A stretch of 64,000 bases of DNA from UBA2241 sp963777895 (GCA_963777895.1 CAVZSF010000005.1:186001-250000); one strand, 5' to 3'. Shown: positions 1 through 8,762, counted from the first letter of the stretch. Notes: generated by a model not told the origin, from the sequence alone. Program-made: numbers and translations.

Positions 1-1
1 C

Positions 2-466
2 GCGCTGGCCGTACTCGCCACGATCGCGGGCGGCGTCGCCGCGCTCGTCGGCGAGGGCGAGTGGGTGAAGGTCCTGTCGTCGGTGGTCGCCGTCGCCTTC
101 GTCGTGATCTCACCGCTTGCGATCTTCCGCGACATCAGGCGCCACGCGGAGATCACCACCCGGACCGTCATGGCCGCCATCTGCGTGTACCTGTTCATCG
201 GGCTGTTCTTCGCGCTCGTCTACCGCATCGTCGGCACCATCGACCCGCCCTTCTTCGTCCAGGTCGAGGAGACGACGGTGCCCGACACGCTGTACTTCAG
301 CTTCATCACGCTTGCTACAGTCGGCTACGGCGACCTCACCGCGGCGGGCGACGTGACACGCATGCTGGCCGTCACCGAGGGTCTTCTCGGCCAGGTGTAC
401 CTCGTCACCATCGTCGCGTTGCTGGTGTCGAACCTGGGCAGGGCCCGCCGCCGGCCGGAGGAGTAA
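2..466 (+). CDS. Two-pore-helix type potassium channel family protein, 5' end outside window
   Basis: The open frame is already running at the first base, so the gene begins upstream; 154 residues are visible. They contain a hydrophobic segment at about residues 1-17, another at 25-42, a third at 55-73, a re-entrant pore region and a last helix at about 120-141. The pore carries the selectivity filter TVGYGD followed by LT, the hallmark of K+ channels of the Ion_trans_2 family. Internal GTG codons near base 65 could serve as starts, but the membrane-like sequence before them argues for a longer protein with at least four helices. A short basic tail ends the protein. The next gene starts three bases after the stop, so the two are probably co-transcribed. 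No RCK or cyclic-nucleotide domain is seen after the pore. Confidence 0.8.
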   Translation, partial: ALAVLATIAGGVAALVGEGEWVKVLSSVVAVAFVVISPLAIFRDIRRHAEITTRTVMAAICVYLFIGLFFALVYRIVGTIDPPFFVQVEETTVPDTLYFSFITLATVGYGDLTAAGDVTRMLAVTEGLLGQVYLVTIVALLVSNLGRARRRPEE

Positions 467-469
467 GCC

Positions 470-1216
470 GTGCACCTCACCTACGTCGGGCACGGCACCG
501 TGCTGCTCGAGACGGAGGGCGTGCGGGTCCTTACCGACCCGTTGCTCCGGCGCCACCTCGGACCCCTGATCCGCCGCGCGCCGCTGCCGGATCTGGACGA
601 CGTGCGCCACGTCGACGTGCTCCTCATCTCGCACCTGCACATCGATCACCTGGACGCGCCCTCGCTCAGGAGGCTGGACAAGTCGGCGTCGGTGGTGGTG
701 CCGGCGCACGGCGTGAAGCTGATGCGCCGGCTCGGCTTCGACGACGTTCAGTCGCTGTCGCCGGGAGAGTCTCTCGAGGTCCGGGGCCTGCGGGTCGAAG
801 CGACGGCCGCCTACCACGCCGGGAAGCGTTACCCGGTCACCAAGCCGGGCGACGCGCTCGGTTACCTCATCGGCAAGGAGCCGTCCGTCTACTTCGCCGG
901 CGACACCGGGCTCTTCCCGGAGATGGCCGCGCTCGCGGGCAGGATCGACATCGCGCTGCTGCCGGTGTCAGGGTGGGGCTTCACGCTGCCCGACGACCAC
1001 CTCAGCCCGCTCACGGGGGCGCGGGCGCTGGCGCTGCTGCGCCCGCGCCTGGCCGTGCCCGTCCACTGGGGCACCTACTTCGCCCTCGGCATGGTCGCCT
1101 TGCAGCCCGGCCACGAGGGCCAGCCGGCGCACGCCTTCGCGCGGTACGCCGGTCTCCTCGCGCCGTCGGTCGAGGTCCGCGTGCTCGAGCCCGGCGAGCG
1201 CGCCGAGCTCGCATAG
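470..1216 (+). CDS. MBL-fold metal-dependent hydrolase (UlaG/YtnP-like)
   Basis: A 248-residue protein of the metallo-beta-lactamase superfamily. Residues around 59-66 give the HxHxDH metal motif (SHLHIDHLD), a further His lies in the PAHG segment, and an AGDTG motif near residue 143 supplies the bridging Asp; a late PVHWGTY segment gives the last His. These are the ligands expected for a dinuclear zinc or iron site. The length matches the UPF0173/UlaG-like group of small hydrolases. The GTG start lies three bases after the channel stop, suggesting translational coupling. The substrate cannot be read from sequence; relatives include lactonases and cyclic phosphodiesterases. Confidence 0.85.
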   Translation: MHLTYVGHGTVLLETEGVRVLTDPLLRRHLGPLIRRAPLPDLDDVRHVDVLLISHLHIDHLDAPSLRRLDKSASVVVPAHGVKLMRRLGFDDVQSLSPGESLEVRGLRVEATAAYHAGKRYPVTKPGDALGYLIGKEPSVYFAGDTGLFPEMAALAGRIDIALLPVSGWGFTLPDDHLSPLTGARALALLRPRLAVPVHWGTYFALGMVALQPGHEGQPAHAFARYAGLLAPSVEVRVLEPGERAELA

Positions 1217-1308
1217 CCTCTCCGGGCCTGCGGCGGCCCGCCGCGCCCTGCGCAGCGCGCGTTGCCGGCGGATGCATCCCTGTTGAGACGCCGCATAATG
1301 GAGGAGCC

Positions 1309-2292
1309 GTGCCCGCTCTCTCCGCCATCGCCACCCCTCTTGCGGCCGCCGTCCTCGCCGACGGCCGGCGACCCCTCGTCTGCCTGCTGCTCGGCTTCAT
1401 CGCCACGTTCGCCTTCATCCGCTTCCACACGCGCATGATCCGCGCGCAGAAGCGCTGGTGGTTCCGCAGCGACATCCGCCCGTCTGGGCTCCACATCCAC
1501 CACTCCGTCTTCGGCATCATCGCCATGGTCGTGGCCGGGATCGTGCAGTTCGCCCTCACGCCGGGCAGCCCCGCGCTCGAGCTGCTCGCCGCCGTCTTCG
1601 GCGCCGGCGCGGCCCTCACCCTCGACGAGTTCGCTCTGATCCTCCATCTCGAGGACGTGTACTGGACCGAAGAGGGGCGCACCTCGATCGACGCGGTCAT
1701 CATGGGCATCACGTTCGCCGCCCTCTTCATGACCAACGTCGTCCCGCTCGGCATCGGGGAGGCCGACGAGCTGATCTTCCGCTCGCGCTGGGTGGCGTTC
1801 GCGATCGTCGCTTTCAACGCGGGGTTCGTGGTGGTGAGCTACCTCAAGGGCAAGCTGTGGACGGGGACGCTCGGCATTTTCGTGCCGTTCGTGGCGCTCG
1901 CCGGCGCCGTGCGGCTGGCGCGGCCCGACTCGCCCTGGGCGCACAGCCGCTATGCAGACGATGTTGGGAAGCTGGACCGGGCCCGGCGCAGAGATCGCGG
2001 TGTCCACCAGGTGTGGGCGCGGCGGAAGCACCGCGTGTGGGACCTGATCGGGGGCGAGCCCCACCTTCGCCTGCCGCACCAGCTCGAGCACCGCCTCCAC
2101 CGCGTCGCCCAGCCGGTGCAGCCGCCGGCGGCGGCGCAGCCGCCGGCCAGCAGGGCGGCGGCGGCGAGCGGCCGCCGGACTAGAGACGCGGGGCCGGCCG
2201 GGTGGTGGCGCGCCGCCGAGGAGCCAGGCGGCCGGGCAGGGGGGTGCCGAGCGCGCAGAGGGGTGGCCACGCTTGCCTCGGTCTCCTGTTAG
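1309..2292 (+). CDS. Conserved multi-pass membrane protein of unknown function
   Basis: The GTG start is chosen because a GGAGGAG ribosome site sits directly upstream and hydrophobic sequence begins at once. About 327 residues with roughly six membrane helices in the first 200. Distinctive motifs are the RPSGLHIHHSVFG segment near residue 60, with two or three histidines between helices, and TLDEFALILHLEDVYW near residue 105, where acidic residues lie close to the membrane. A basic tail with WARRKHRVWDLIGG follows. The last 80 or so residues are rich in Ala, Pro and Arg and look unlike conserved coding sequence, so the native end may be earlier or the tail disordered. The His/Asp pattern might bind metal, but no function is claimed. 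Confidence 0.65.
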   Translation: MPALSAIATPLAAAVLADGRRPLVCLLLGFIATFAFIRFHTRMIRAQKRWWFRSDIRPSGLHIHHSVFGIIAMVVAGIVQFALTPGSPALELLAAVFGAGAALTLDEFALILHLEDVYWTEEGRTSIDAVIMGITFAALFMTNVVPLGIGEADELIFRSRWVAFAIVAFNAGFVVVSYLKGKLWTGTLGIFVPFVALAGAVRLARPDSPWAHSRYADDVGKLDRARRRDRGVHQVWARRKHRVWDLIGGEPHLRLPHQLEHRLHRVAQPVQPPAAAQPPASRAAAASGRRTRDAGPAGWWRAAEEPGGRAGGCRARRGVATLASVSC

Positions 2293-2322
2293 TCCTCGGG
2301 CCGCGCGAGGTACCACCGCGGT

Positions 2323-3165
2323 ATGCGCCCGCGATCAGACAGCGGTCGCCGCAGCGGCGGTCCGCCCCCGGTCAATCCGGTCCAGGAGGAGGCGCGGGCC
2401 ATCGTCGACGACGCCCGCGCCGCCGGTCTGACGGTGCGCATCGTGGGCGGCCTCGCCGCCCTGGAGCACTGCCATGTTCCCGCGACCTGCCGCCGCGAGC
2501 ATCGTGACATCGACCTTGTCGCGCCGCGGCGCGAGGTCTCCGCGCTGGCGGGCGTGCTTGCCCGGTTCGGCTACGAGGAGAACCGGCATGTGCGGCTGGC
2601 GAGCGCCGGCCAGAGCGCGCAGTTCTTCCGCCCCTGTATCCACGGGGACGGTGGCGCGCCCGTGCACGCCGACGACCGGATCGACGTCTACCTGGACTCC
2701 TTCCGGCTGCATCACCAGGTCCGGCTGGCGCCGCGCCTGCGGCTGCACGACTACGCCGTCTCGGCCAGCGACGCCCTGCTCGTCAAGCTGCAGCGGGGGT
2801 CGCTCGGCGCGGCCGACCTGACCGACGTCCTGGCCATGCTCAGTGACGCAGGTCTCGGGAGCAGCGGCGACCAGATCGACCCCGCCTACATCGCTCGCCT
2901 CTGCGCCCGGGACTGGGGATTGGGGCACGACGTCCGACGCAGCCTCGAGGACGTCAGGCGCGGGGCGCCCGCGCGCTACAGCGGGGACGAGCTGACGCGG
3001 GTGATGCGGGTGCTCGACGAACTCGAGGCCTGCCTGGGGCGCGAGCGCAAGAGCCTGCGCTGGCGACTGCGGGCGCTGGCCGGCGAACGCCTGCCGTGGC
3101 AGGACGTGGTCGACGAGCGCGAGGGGCTGCGGGTCGGGATGCGCGAAGGCCCGGCCGGCGGGTAG
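2323..3165 (+). CDS. Nucleotidyltransferase-fold protein
   Basis: A 280-residue protein. Residues about 40-66 give a VGG loop followed, some 20 residues later, by HRDIDLV; this GG...DxD arrangement is the signature of the Pol-beta-like nucleotidyltransferase superfamily, as in MNT, AbiEii and LinA/Lnu proteins. The central part contains a further DDRIDVYLD segment, which could supply the third acidic residue. The C-terminal 100 residues are helical and charged. No HEPN or other toxin-antitoxin partner gene is adjacent, so an antitoxin or toxin role is not supported. An ATG start is used; GTG and ATG codons downstream are less likely because they would trim the first strand. The substrate is unknown. 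The stop codon lies inside a strong hairpin. Confidence 0.6.
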   Translation: MRPRSDSGRRSGGPPPVNPVQEEARAIVDDARAAGLTVRIVGGLAALEHCHVPATCRREHRDIDLVAPRREVSALAGVLARFGYEENRHVRLASAGQSAQFFRPCIHGDGGAPVHADDRIDVYLDSFRLHHQVRLAPRLRLHDYAVSASDALLVKLQRGSLGAADLTDVLAMLSDAGLGSSGDQIDPAYIARLCARDWGLGHDVRRSLEDVRRGAPARYSGDELTRVMRVLDELEACLGRERKSLRWRLRALAGERLPWQDVVDEREGLRVGMREGPAGG

Positions 3166-3183
3166 CCGGCCGGGCCTTCGCGC
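3141..3183. terminator. Perfect 19-bp hairpin between convergent genes
   Basis: Bases 3141-3159 and 3165-3183 are exact reverse complements with a 5-base loop (GGGTA). The upstream gene's TAG stop occupies 3163-3165, so the hairpin covers the end of the coding sequence. The next gene is convergent and ends at 3202, so this could end transcription from both sides. No T-tract follows, so it is a candidate rather than a classical intrinsic terminator. Confidence 0.6.
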
Positions 3184-3201
3184 ACGACCTTCAGGCGCTG
3201 G

Positions 3202-4473
3202 TCAGCCTGCCTTCGGCTCAGCGCCGCCCGCGGGTTGCGCGGCCAGGCGGAGGACCAGCACCTCGTACACGGCGAGCAGCGCGATCACGAGGATCACGAG
3301 CCAGATCGACAGCGTCAGGAAGAAGAGGAGGACGAGCGCCACGACAACGCCGGCGATCTGCAAGCCGTCGCGATGGGCGCCGATGAAGCGGTGCGCCGGC
3401 GAGCGCAGCGCGGCGGCGCGCGCCTGACCGGTGCCCGCCGCGACGGCGCCCCAGTCCCTCGCCTTCACGAACCAGTGCGGCCGCGATGCCAGGAAGGCGG
3501 CGACCGCCACGACGATGCCGGCGATGAGCAGCCACTGCGTGAAGCCGTTCAGGTTGTCGAGGGCGGACGTCACCACTCTCCGGGCCACACCCTCGCCGGG
3601 CCGTCCCGCCAGTCCGTCGACGATGCTCTGCTCGAGCCGGTTCGTGATGACCCTCGCGACCACCACGGCCGCCACCACGCCCACCCCGAGCTGGATGCCG
3701 GTGCGCAGCTTGCGCGGGGAGAGCGCCACGGCCGCCGCGATCAGGACCAGGGCGAAGATCACGATCGCCCAGACGAACCTGTCGAAGAGCCGGACCGCCG
3801 TCTGGACCTCCGTGACCTGCTGGCTCTCGAAGAGGACGACGGTGCCGAAGTCGGGGGGCAGCGGGCGCCCGAGGGCCGTCGAGAGCTGCTGGCGCATCTC
3901 GTCCGCGGTGGCGCTCGCATCGATCTGCGGGATGGCCACACGCTGGCCCAGCGCGTCGGGCATCGCCTCTTGCACCGCCTCGAGCGCCTGGGCGATCAGC
4001 GGCAGGAGGTTGAGCTGGACCTGATCGCCCTCGAGCTGCACGACGTCGGACTCGCCCCTGAGGACCGCGACCAGCCTCTCGTGCGCCTTGGCGTTGAGCT
4101 GGACCCACAGGTCGTACACGCGCGGGTCGCGGAGCAGCTGCAGGACACGCTCCTGGGTGAAGGTCCGCACCTGCTCGGTGAGGGGAGCCGCGAGGAAGGC
4201 GGCGCGCGTCGGCAACGCCTCGGCGATCCTGCTCTCGAGGTCGCTCGCCTCGATCGCCTTGTCCGTCAGATAGACGCTCGCCGCCTGCGTGACCTCGGGG
4301 TCCTTGCCGATCGGCGCGACCACCTCGACCCATTTGTCGGTGTTGAAGACCAGCGTGTGGGCCCAGATGGCGAGGGCGGCGGCGAGCACGGCGAGGCAGG
4401 CCACGACGACGAGGAGGCCGACCAGCCAGCGCCGCAGGCGCGGGGCGTCGGCATCGCTCTTCAACCAGTTCAC
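3202..4473 (-). CDS. Integral membrane protein with large extracytoplasmic domain
   Basis: A 423-residue protein. One N-terminal helix (about residues 17-37) is followed by roughly 175 residues of soluble, probably outer-face sequence rich in charged helices, then three or four helices (about 215-235, 245-262, 305-325 and 370-400) and a short tail. This one-plus-several helix layout is typical of a family of uncharacterised actinobacterial membrane proteins. The soluble part has no enzyme motif I recognise. The GTG start follows a GGGAGG ribosome site on the minus strand, and a TATGCT box at 4513-4518 could be its -10 element. It stands alone in its transcription unit; function unknown. Confidence 0.7.
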   Translation of the reverse strand: MNWLKSDADAPRLRRWLVGLLVVVACLAVLAAALAIWAHTLVFNTDKWVEVVAPIGKDPEVTQAASVYLTDKAIEASDLESRIAEALPTRAAFLAAPLTEQVRTFTQERVLQLLRDPRVYDLWVQLNAKAHERLVAVLRGESDVVQLEGDQVQLNLLPLIAQALEAVQEAMPDALGQRVAIPQIDASATADEMRQQLSTALGRPLPPDFGTVVLFESQQVTEVQTAVRLFDRFVWAIVIFALVLIAAAVALSPRKLRTGIQLGVGVVAAVVVARVITNRLEQSIVDGLAGRPGEGVARRVVTSALDNLNGFTQWLLIAGIVVAVAAFLASRPHWFVKARDWGAVAAGTGQARAAALRSPAHRFIGAHRDGLQIAGVVVALVLLFFLTLSIWLVILVIALLAVYEVLVLRLAAQPAGGAEPKAG

Positions 4474-4671
4474 GGGGCCTCCCGTCGGTTCGCGCTTACG
4501 CGTACGGCGAGAAGCATAACCGCACGGTAACCTCCGCGAAACGCCTGGTGCCCGGACGGGCTGGGGGCGCGCCGCGCCCGCGCTGCCGGTCGCGCCGCAC
4601 CGCGCGCCGGCGATGTCGGGCCGGGTCCCGTCCCACGGCCAAGACGTGAGCAGCGACGCCCGTGCCCTGAC
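4474..4671. other. Intergenic stretch without gene
   Basis: No credible open frame is seen here. It should hold the promoter of the membrane protein reading to the left, for which a TATGCT box (minus strand, 4513-4518) is the only candidate element noticed, and the 3' region of the aminotransferase gene. No clear terminator hairpin was found. Confidence 0.4.
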
Positions 4672-5823
4672 TCAGCCGAGGTCGCTCAAGGCGGTCGCAA
4701 GGCGGGCCGCCGACTCGCGCAGCGCCTCTTCATCGTAGAGGCTGAAGGCGAGACGGGCATGATCGTCCGCGCCGTCCATGGAGAAGCGCACGCCCGGCGC
4801 GAACGAGACGCCGTGGGCTTCCGCTACGGGGAGCAGGCGCGTCGCCGTGACGCCGGGCGGGAGCGGGACCCAGAGGAAGAACCCGCCGGCCGGCCTGGGG
4901 CAGGCGCAGGCGGCCGGCAGGGCGTCCCGCAGCGCCTGCCACAAGGCGTCGCGACGCGCTGCGTAGGATGCCCGCAGCTCCGCGATGTGGCCTTCGTAGC
5001 CGCCGCCTTCCAGGAAGGACGCGACGACGTGGGCGGCAAGCTGGGTCACGCTCCCCCCGCTGACGATCATGCCCGCCGCGACGAAGCGCTCGCGCAGGTC
5101 GCGGCGGGCATCGAGCCAGCCGGTCCGCAGGCCGGGTGCCAACGACTTCGAGAAGGAGCCGAGGCGCAGCACCGGCGCCTCGGGGTCCAGCGACCAGAGG
5201 GAAGGCGGCGTCTGGCCCTCGAACGCGAGCTCGCGGTACACGTCGTCCTCGATCACGAGCAGGTCCTCGCGACGGGCGAGATCGACGAGCGCGGCGCGGC
5301 GATCAGGAGCGAGACTGCCTCCCGTCGGATTATGGAAGGTCGCGATGACGTACAGGCAGGCGACCCTGCGGCCGTCGGCGCGCAGACGCCGCAGGGTCGT
5401 GGCTAGAGCGTCGATGTCGAGACCGCCGCCGTCGCACGGCACGCCGGCGACCGTGACGGGGTGGTCGCGCATCGTGCCGAGGGCGAGGTTGTAGGTCGGT
5501 GTCTCGACGAGGACGACGTCACCGGGGGCGGCAAAGACCGTGAGCGCCTGCTCGAGGGCCTGCGAGTTGCCGCCGGTGATCGCCACGTCGTCCGGCTGAA
5601 GGTCCACGCCCTCCGTGCGGGCGACGCGGGCGGCGACGGCGGCGCGCAGCGGCTCCGGTCCTCGCTCGGCGCCGTAGGCGAGCATGCGCGGCCCATACCG
5701 GTCGAACGCGGCCGCCGCGGCGGCCCGCAGGCCGTCGACGGGCAGCAGGGCCGGGTCGGGCTCGCCGAAGGTAAGCTCGACGACGTTCGGGCGCAGGACG
5801 TTCTGTGTCGCGTTCTCCGTCAC
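4672..5823 (-). CDS. PLP-dependent aminotransferase, class I/II (LysN/2-aminoadipate type)
   Basis: A 383-residue fold-type I aminotransferase. GEPDP near residue 18, NSQALEQ near 85, an NPTGG motif, IEDDVYRE for the cofactor ring contact, and SFSKSLAPGLRTGW with the Schiff-base lysine and phosphate-binding arginine are all present in order. The sequence style matches the aminotransferases related to MocR regulators and 2-aminoadipate transaminase, but without a DNA-binding domain. The GTG start is set where GTGA overlaps the stop of the upstream M20 gene, implying translational coupling. Upstream open frame of about 176 codons antisense-overlaps nothing functional and lies inside the M20 gene, so it is not part of this protein. 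It probably acts on an amino acid released by the neighbouring hydrolases. Confidence 0.85.
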   Translation of the reverse strand: MTENATQNVLRPNVVELTFGEPDPALLPVDGLRAAAAAAFDRYGPRMLAYGAERGPEPLRAAVAARVARTEGVDLQPDDVAITGGNSQALEQALTVFAAPGDVVLVETPTYNLALGTMRDHPVTVAGVPCDGGGLDIDALATTLRRLRADGRRVACLYVIATFHNPTGGSLAPDRRAALVDLARREDLLVIEDDVYRELAFEGQTPPSLWSLDPEAPVLRLGSFSKSLAPGLRTGWLDARRDLRERFVAAGMIVSGGSVTQLAAHVVASFLEGGGYEGHIAELRASYAARRDALWQALRDALPAACACPRPAGGFFLWVPLPPGVTATRLLPVAEAHGVSFAPGVRFSMDGADDHARLAFSLYDEEALRESAARLATALSDLG

Positions 5824-7157
5824 GCGCCGCACCAGCGCATCGCGAGCAGGGCGGTCGCGGCGGCGTGATCGACGAGGTCGTCGAGCGTGCTCCACTCGTC
5901 GATCGTATGCGCCGCCGCACCCGGGCCGGGGCCGAAGCAGATGGTCGGCGTGTGGCCGATACGCGTGAACGTCGCGCCGTCGTACCAGGAGTCGAAGCCC
6001 GTGACCAGGCCGGGGCGGCCCACGTCGGCCCCAGCCCCGGCCGCGGCGAGCACGATGGGATGGTCGGCGGGCACCTCCGCGGGCACCACGTCGCCGTCCC
6101 AGACCCATTGCAGCGGATGCTCGGCGAACCACGGATCCACGGCGACGGCGCGCTCGACCCAGTCCTTGATCTCCGCCTCGACCTTGCGCCCGGTGCCGTT
6201 CGCGTCCAGATGGGTCGGCAGGTACATCGCCTCGCAGGTCAAGGTGCAGCTGGCAGGATAGGTGATCTCCCATTCGCCGCCACGGACCAAGGTGGCGACG
6301 ATGGTGCCCGGGCTGACGAACGGATGCTGGTGGTCCGGCCGTGCGCGCCACTCGTCGTTGAGGCGGGCGATGGCGTCGAGCACGAGACGCAGCTTGTCGA
6401 TCGCGTTGACCGCGCCCCCCGCCCGCCAGTGCGGCTGCACGATCTCGGCGTGGCCGGGGCGCCCCGGGATGGTGATGATCGGGGTCAGCGAGCCGCGGCA
6501 GGCGACCCAGAGGTCCATGCTCGTGGGCTCGGCGCAGATGCCGGCGTCCGCCGAGACGCCGGCGTCGACGGCGGCGAACCCGCCGGCGCCGGAAGACTCC
6601 TCGTCGGTCACGGTGCAGAAGACGACGTCGCCGGCGAGGCGCACGCCGGCGAGGGCGAGGACCTCGAGCGCGACCAGCATGCTGGCGATGCCACCCTTCA
6701 TGTCGGCGATGCCCCGGCCCACGAGCCGGCCCTCCCGCTCCGAGAGCGTGAACGGGTCACTGGTCCAGAGGTCGAGGGGCTCGGCCGCCACGGCGTCGAT
6801 ATGCCCGTTCAGCAGGAGGCTGCGCCCGCCGCCGGCGCCGCGCAGGCACGCGGCGAGCTGCGGGCGTCCGGCGAAGCTCAGTGCGGGCAGGTGACGGTCG
6901 CCGGGAGTCGCGGGGGGCTCCCAGACGCGCACCTCGGCGCCGAGCCGTTCGAGGCGCGCGGCGAGGAGGCGCTGGAGCTTCTCCTCGTCGCGCGCCTCCT
7001 CGCCCCCGGACCGGGCCGTCGTGTCGCAGGCGACGAGCTCTTCGGCGAGGCCGAGGAGCGTCGCCCGCATGCCCCGGGCGGCCTCGACCACGCGCTCTTC
7101 CGCCGTGGTCCGGGGACCCTCGCCGGGCCGTGTTGCGTCGTGGCCTTGCTCGCTCAT
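5820..7157 (-). CDS. M20 family metallopeptidase/deacylase (ArgE/DapE-like)
   Basis: A 445-residue amidohydrolase of the ArgE/DapE/Acy1 group. The metal site is visible: NGHIDAVAA (first His and Asp), the GIADMKGG segment (bridging Asp), VTDEESSGAGG (catalytic and metal Glu), followed by CAEPTS and a late His. The lid domain lies between about residues 215 and 330. The family removes acyl groups from amino acids or cleaves dipeptides using two zinc ions. It is the first gene of a two-gene unit with the aminotransferase and is divergent from an amidase, which suggests a shared pathway releasing and then deaminating an amino acid. A TAGCCT box at 7195-7200 on the minus strand may be its -10. 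Confidence 0.85.
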   Translation of the reverse strand: MSEQGHDATRPGEGPRTTAEERVVEAARGMRATLLGLAEELVACDTTARSGGEEARDEEKLQRLLAARLERLGAEVRVWEPPATPGDRHLPALSFAGRPQLAACLRGAGGGRSLLLNGHIDAVAAEPLDLWTSDPFTLSEREGRLVGRGIADMKGGIASMLVALEVLALAGVRLAGDVVFCTVTDEESSGAGGFAAVDAGVSADAGICAEPTSMDLWVACRGSLTPIITIPGRPGHAEIVQPHWRAGGAVNAIDKLRLVLDAIARLNDEWRARPDHQHPFVSPGTIVATLVRGGEWEITYPASCTLTCEAMYLPTHLDANGTGRKVEAEIKDWVERAVAVDPWFAEHPLQWVWDGDVVPAEVPADHPIVLAAAGAGADVGRPGLVTGFDSWYDGATFTRIGHTPTICFGPGPGAAAHTIDEWSTLDDLVDHAAATALLAMRWCGA

Positions 7158-7210
7158 CCGTCCTCCCGGTCGCGTCTCATCTTCACCTGCGAAAAGGCTA
7201 TCTGTCGGAC

Positions 7211-7273
7211 GCCGGCGGCGATAGGGTTCGAGCCGGCGACGATAGGGTTGGAGCCGGCCACGAGAGGGATCGA
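7211..7273. repeat. Three tandem 21-bp repeats in the divergent promoter region
   Basis: Units occupy 7211-7231, 7232-7252 and 7253-7273; each begins GCCGGC and has the core CGATAGGGTT or a close variant (the third is CGAGAGGGAT). The 21-base period is two helical turns. They lie between the M20 deacylase (minus) and the amidase (plus), so they may be operator sites for a shared regulator. The TAGGGT in the first two units resembles a -10 box. Confidence 0.7.
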
Positions 7274-7297
7274 GCCAAGGAATACAAGGAGGGGCAG

Positions 7298-8701
7298 ATG
7301 CTGCGGGGACTGGTCGAGCAGGTGACGACGCGCCAGGTGTCGGCGCGCGAGCTGGTGCAACGGGCGCTCGCGCGCATCGAGGAGCTCGACGGGGGCCTCA
7401 ACGCCGTCGTCGCGTTTCGCGGCGCCGAGGCGTTGGCGGAAGCCGATGCGCTGGACGCGCGCCTTGCGCGCGGCGGCCGCGTCGGCCCGCTCGCCGGCCT
7501 CCCGTTTCTCGCCAAGGAGATCCACCATGTCGCCGGCCTGCCGACGACGTACGCCTCCCTCGTCTACGCCGATGCGCCGCCGGCGGCGCACGACTGCCTG
7601 CACGTCGCGCGCCTGCGCGCCGCGGGCGCAATCGTCGTCGGCAAGACCAACATCCCCGAGTTCTGCTTCGAAGGCTTCACCGACAACCGCCTCTTCGGCA
7701 TGACGCGCAACCCCTGGTCGCCCGAGTGGTCCCCGGGCGGGTCGAGCGGCGGCTCGGGAGTGGCTGTGGCCGCAGGCATGGCGCCCGTCGCGACCGCCGG
7801 CGACGGCGGCGGTTCGATCCGCATCCCGGCGGCCTTCTGCGGCCTTGCCGGCCTGAAGCCGACCCACGGCGCCATAGGCCGCGAGGAGGCGCCCGACTGG
7901 ATGGACTACACGACCGATGGCCCCCTCGGCGTGTCCATCGACGACGTGCGCCTGCTCTTCCACGTCGAGCGTGGACCGGCGCCCGGCGACGTGGACTCGT
8001 TCCCAGCGAGCGCCCTGCAGGCGCCGCCGCCCGGCCGCCGCCCCTTGCGCGTGTACGCCGTGCCGCGCTTCGCCGATTGGGGCCCGCTGCCCGGCCCCAT
8101 CGCCGACCTCTTCGCCGACGCGCTGGAGGTGCTCGAGTCCGACCTGGGCCTGTCGGTCGAGCCCGTGGCCCCGGCCGCCGTCCTGCCCGAGGGCAACGTG
8201 GACGACGACTGGTTCGCCACGGCGAGCGCCGAGCAGGCCCACAAGTTCGGCCGCCAGTGGATCGAGGCCAATGCCGCGCAGCTGCATCCGGCCTTCCTGA
8301 CGGCGATGCAGATCGGTCTCAGCGTGACGATGGACGAGTACCTGGCCGCCCGCCGCCGCCGCTTCGTCTATGCCAGACGTATCGACGAGCTGCTCGGTAC
8401 GGACGCCGTGCTCGTCTCGCCGACCATGCCGTCAGAGGGGTTCTACGCCGACGGGACCATGCCGGGGGAAGACCACCCCGGCACGCCCTCGTCGGCGTAC
8501 AACACCCAGGTCCAGAACGTAACCGGCCACCCGGCGCTGACGGTGCCCGCCGGCGTCAGCACCAACGGCGTGCCCTTCGGCCTGGAGATCACCGGGCCAC
8601 GCTTTGCCGACGAACTGGTGCTCGCGCTCGGCGAGGCGTGGGAGCAGGCCCGCCCCTGGCCGCTCGCGGCGCCGGGCTTCAAGGCCTTCGACGAGGCCTG
8701 A
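7298..8701 (+). CDS. Amidase signature family hydrolase
   Basis: A 467-residue amidase with the Ser-cisSer-Lys triad: the lysine in GLPFLAKEIHH near residue 73, the cis-serine in GGSSGGSG near 150, and the nucleophile in GGGSIRIPAAFCGLAGLKPT near 175. The ATG at 7298 is preferred because AAGGAGGGG lies just upstream, although the frame is open much further back through the promoter repeats and the M20 gene. The length fits the family (450-500). It hydrolyses a carboxamide or ureido bond; substrate unknown. Divergent from the M20/aminotransferase pair and convergent with a creatinase-like gene, it probably belongs to the same nitrogen-compound pathway. Confidence 0.88.
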   Translation: MLRGLVEQVTTRQVSARELVQRALARIEELDGGLNAVVAFRGAEALAEADALDARLARGGRVGPLAGLPFLAKEIHHVAGLPTTYASLVYADAPPAAHDCLHVARLRAAGAIVVGKTNIPEFCFEGFTDNRLFGMTRNPWSPEWSPGGSSGGSGVAVAAGMAPVATAGDGGGSIRIPAAFCGLAGLKPTHGAIGREEAPDWMDYTTDGPLGVSIDDVRLLFHVERGPAPGDVDSFPASALQAPPPGRRPLRVYAVPRFADWGPLPGPIADLFADALEVLESDLGLSVEPVAPAAVLPEGNVDDDWFATASAEQAHKFGRQWIEANAAQLHPAFLTAMQIGLSVTMDEYLAARRRRFVYARRIDELLGTDAVLVSPTMPSEGFYADGTMPGEDHPGTPSSAYNTQVQNVTGHPALTVPAGVSTNGVPFGLEITGPRFADELVLALGEAWEQARPWPLAAPGFKAFDEA

Positions 8702-8736
8702 TACGCGCGGCGCTCTGCGGACGCTCCCTCTGGCGG

Positions 8737-8762
8737 CCGGCGGCATGAGCGAAGGCCGCCGG
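8737..8762. terminator. Possible bidirectional hairpin between convergent genes
   Basis: CCGGCGGC at 8737-8744 pairs with GCCGCCGG at 8755-8762 across a 10-base loop. It lies between the convergent amidase and M24 genes. There is no T-tract, and such GC-rich inverted repeats arise easily in this genome, so support is weak. Confidence 0.3.

Noticed and set aside
61..1308. Long open frame leading into the membrane protein at 1309
   Set aside because: It overlaps two well-supported genes and its sequence is Arg/Pro-rich; only the part from GTG 1309 looks like protein.
5824..6351. N-terminal extension of the aminotransferase
   Set aside because: It lies fully within the M20 gene on the same strand, and the conserved protein starts at the GTGA overlap.
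6881..7297. N-terminal extension of the amidase
   Set aside because: It would run antisense through the M20 gene and the promoter repeats; ATG 7298 has a strong ribosome site.
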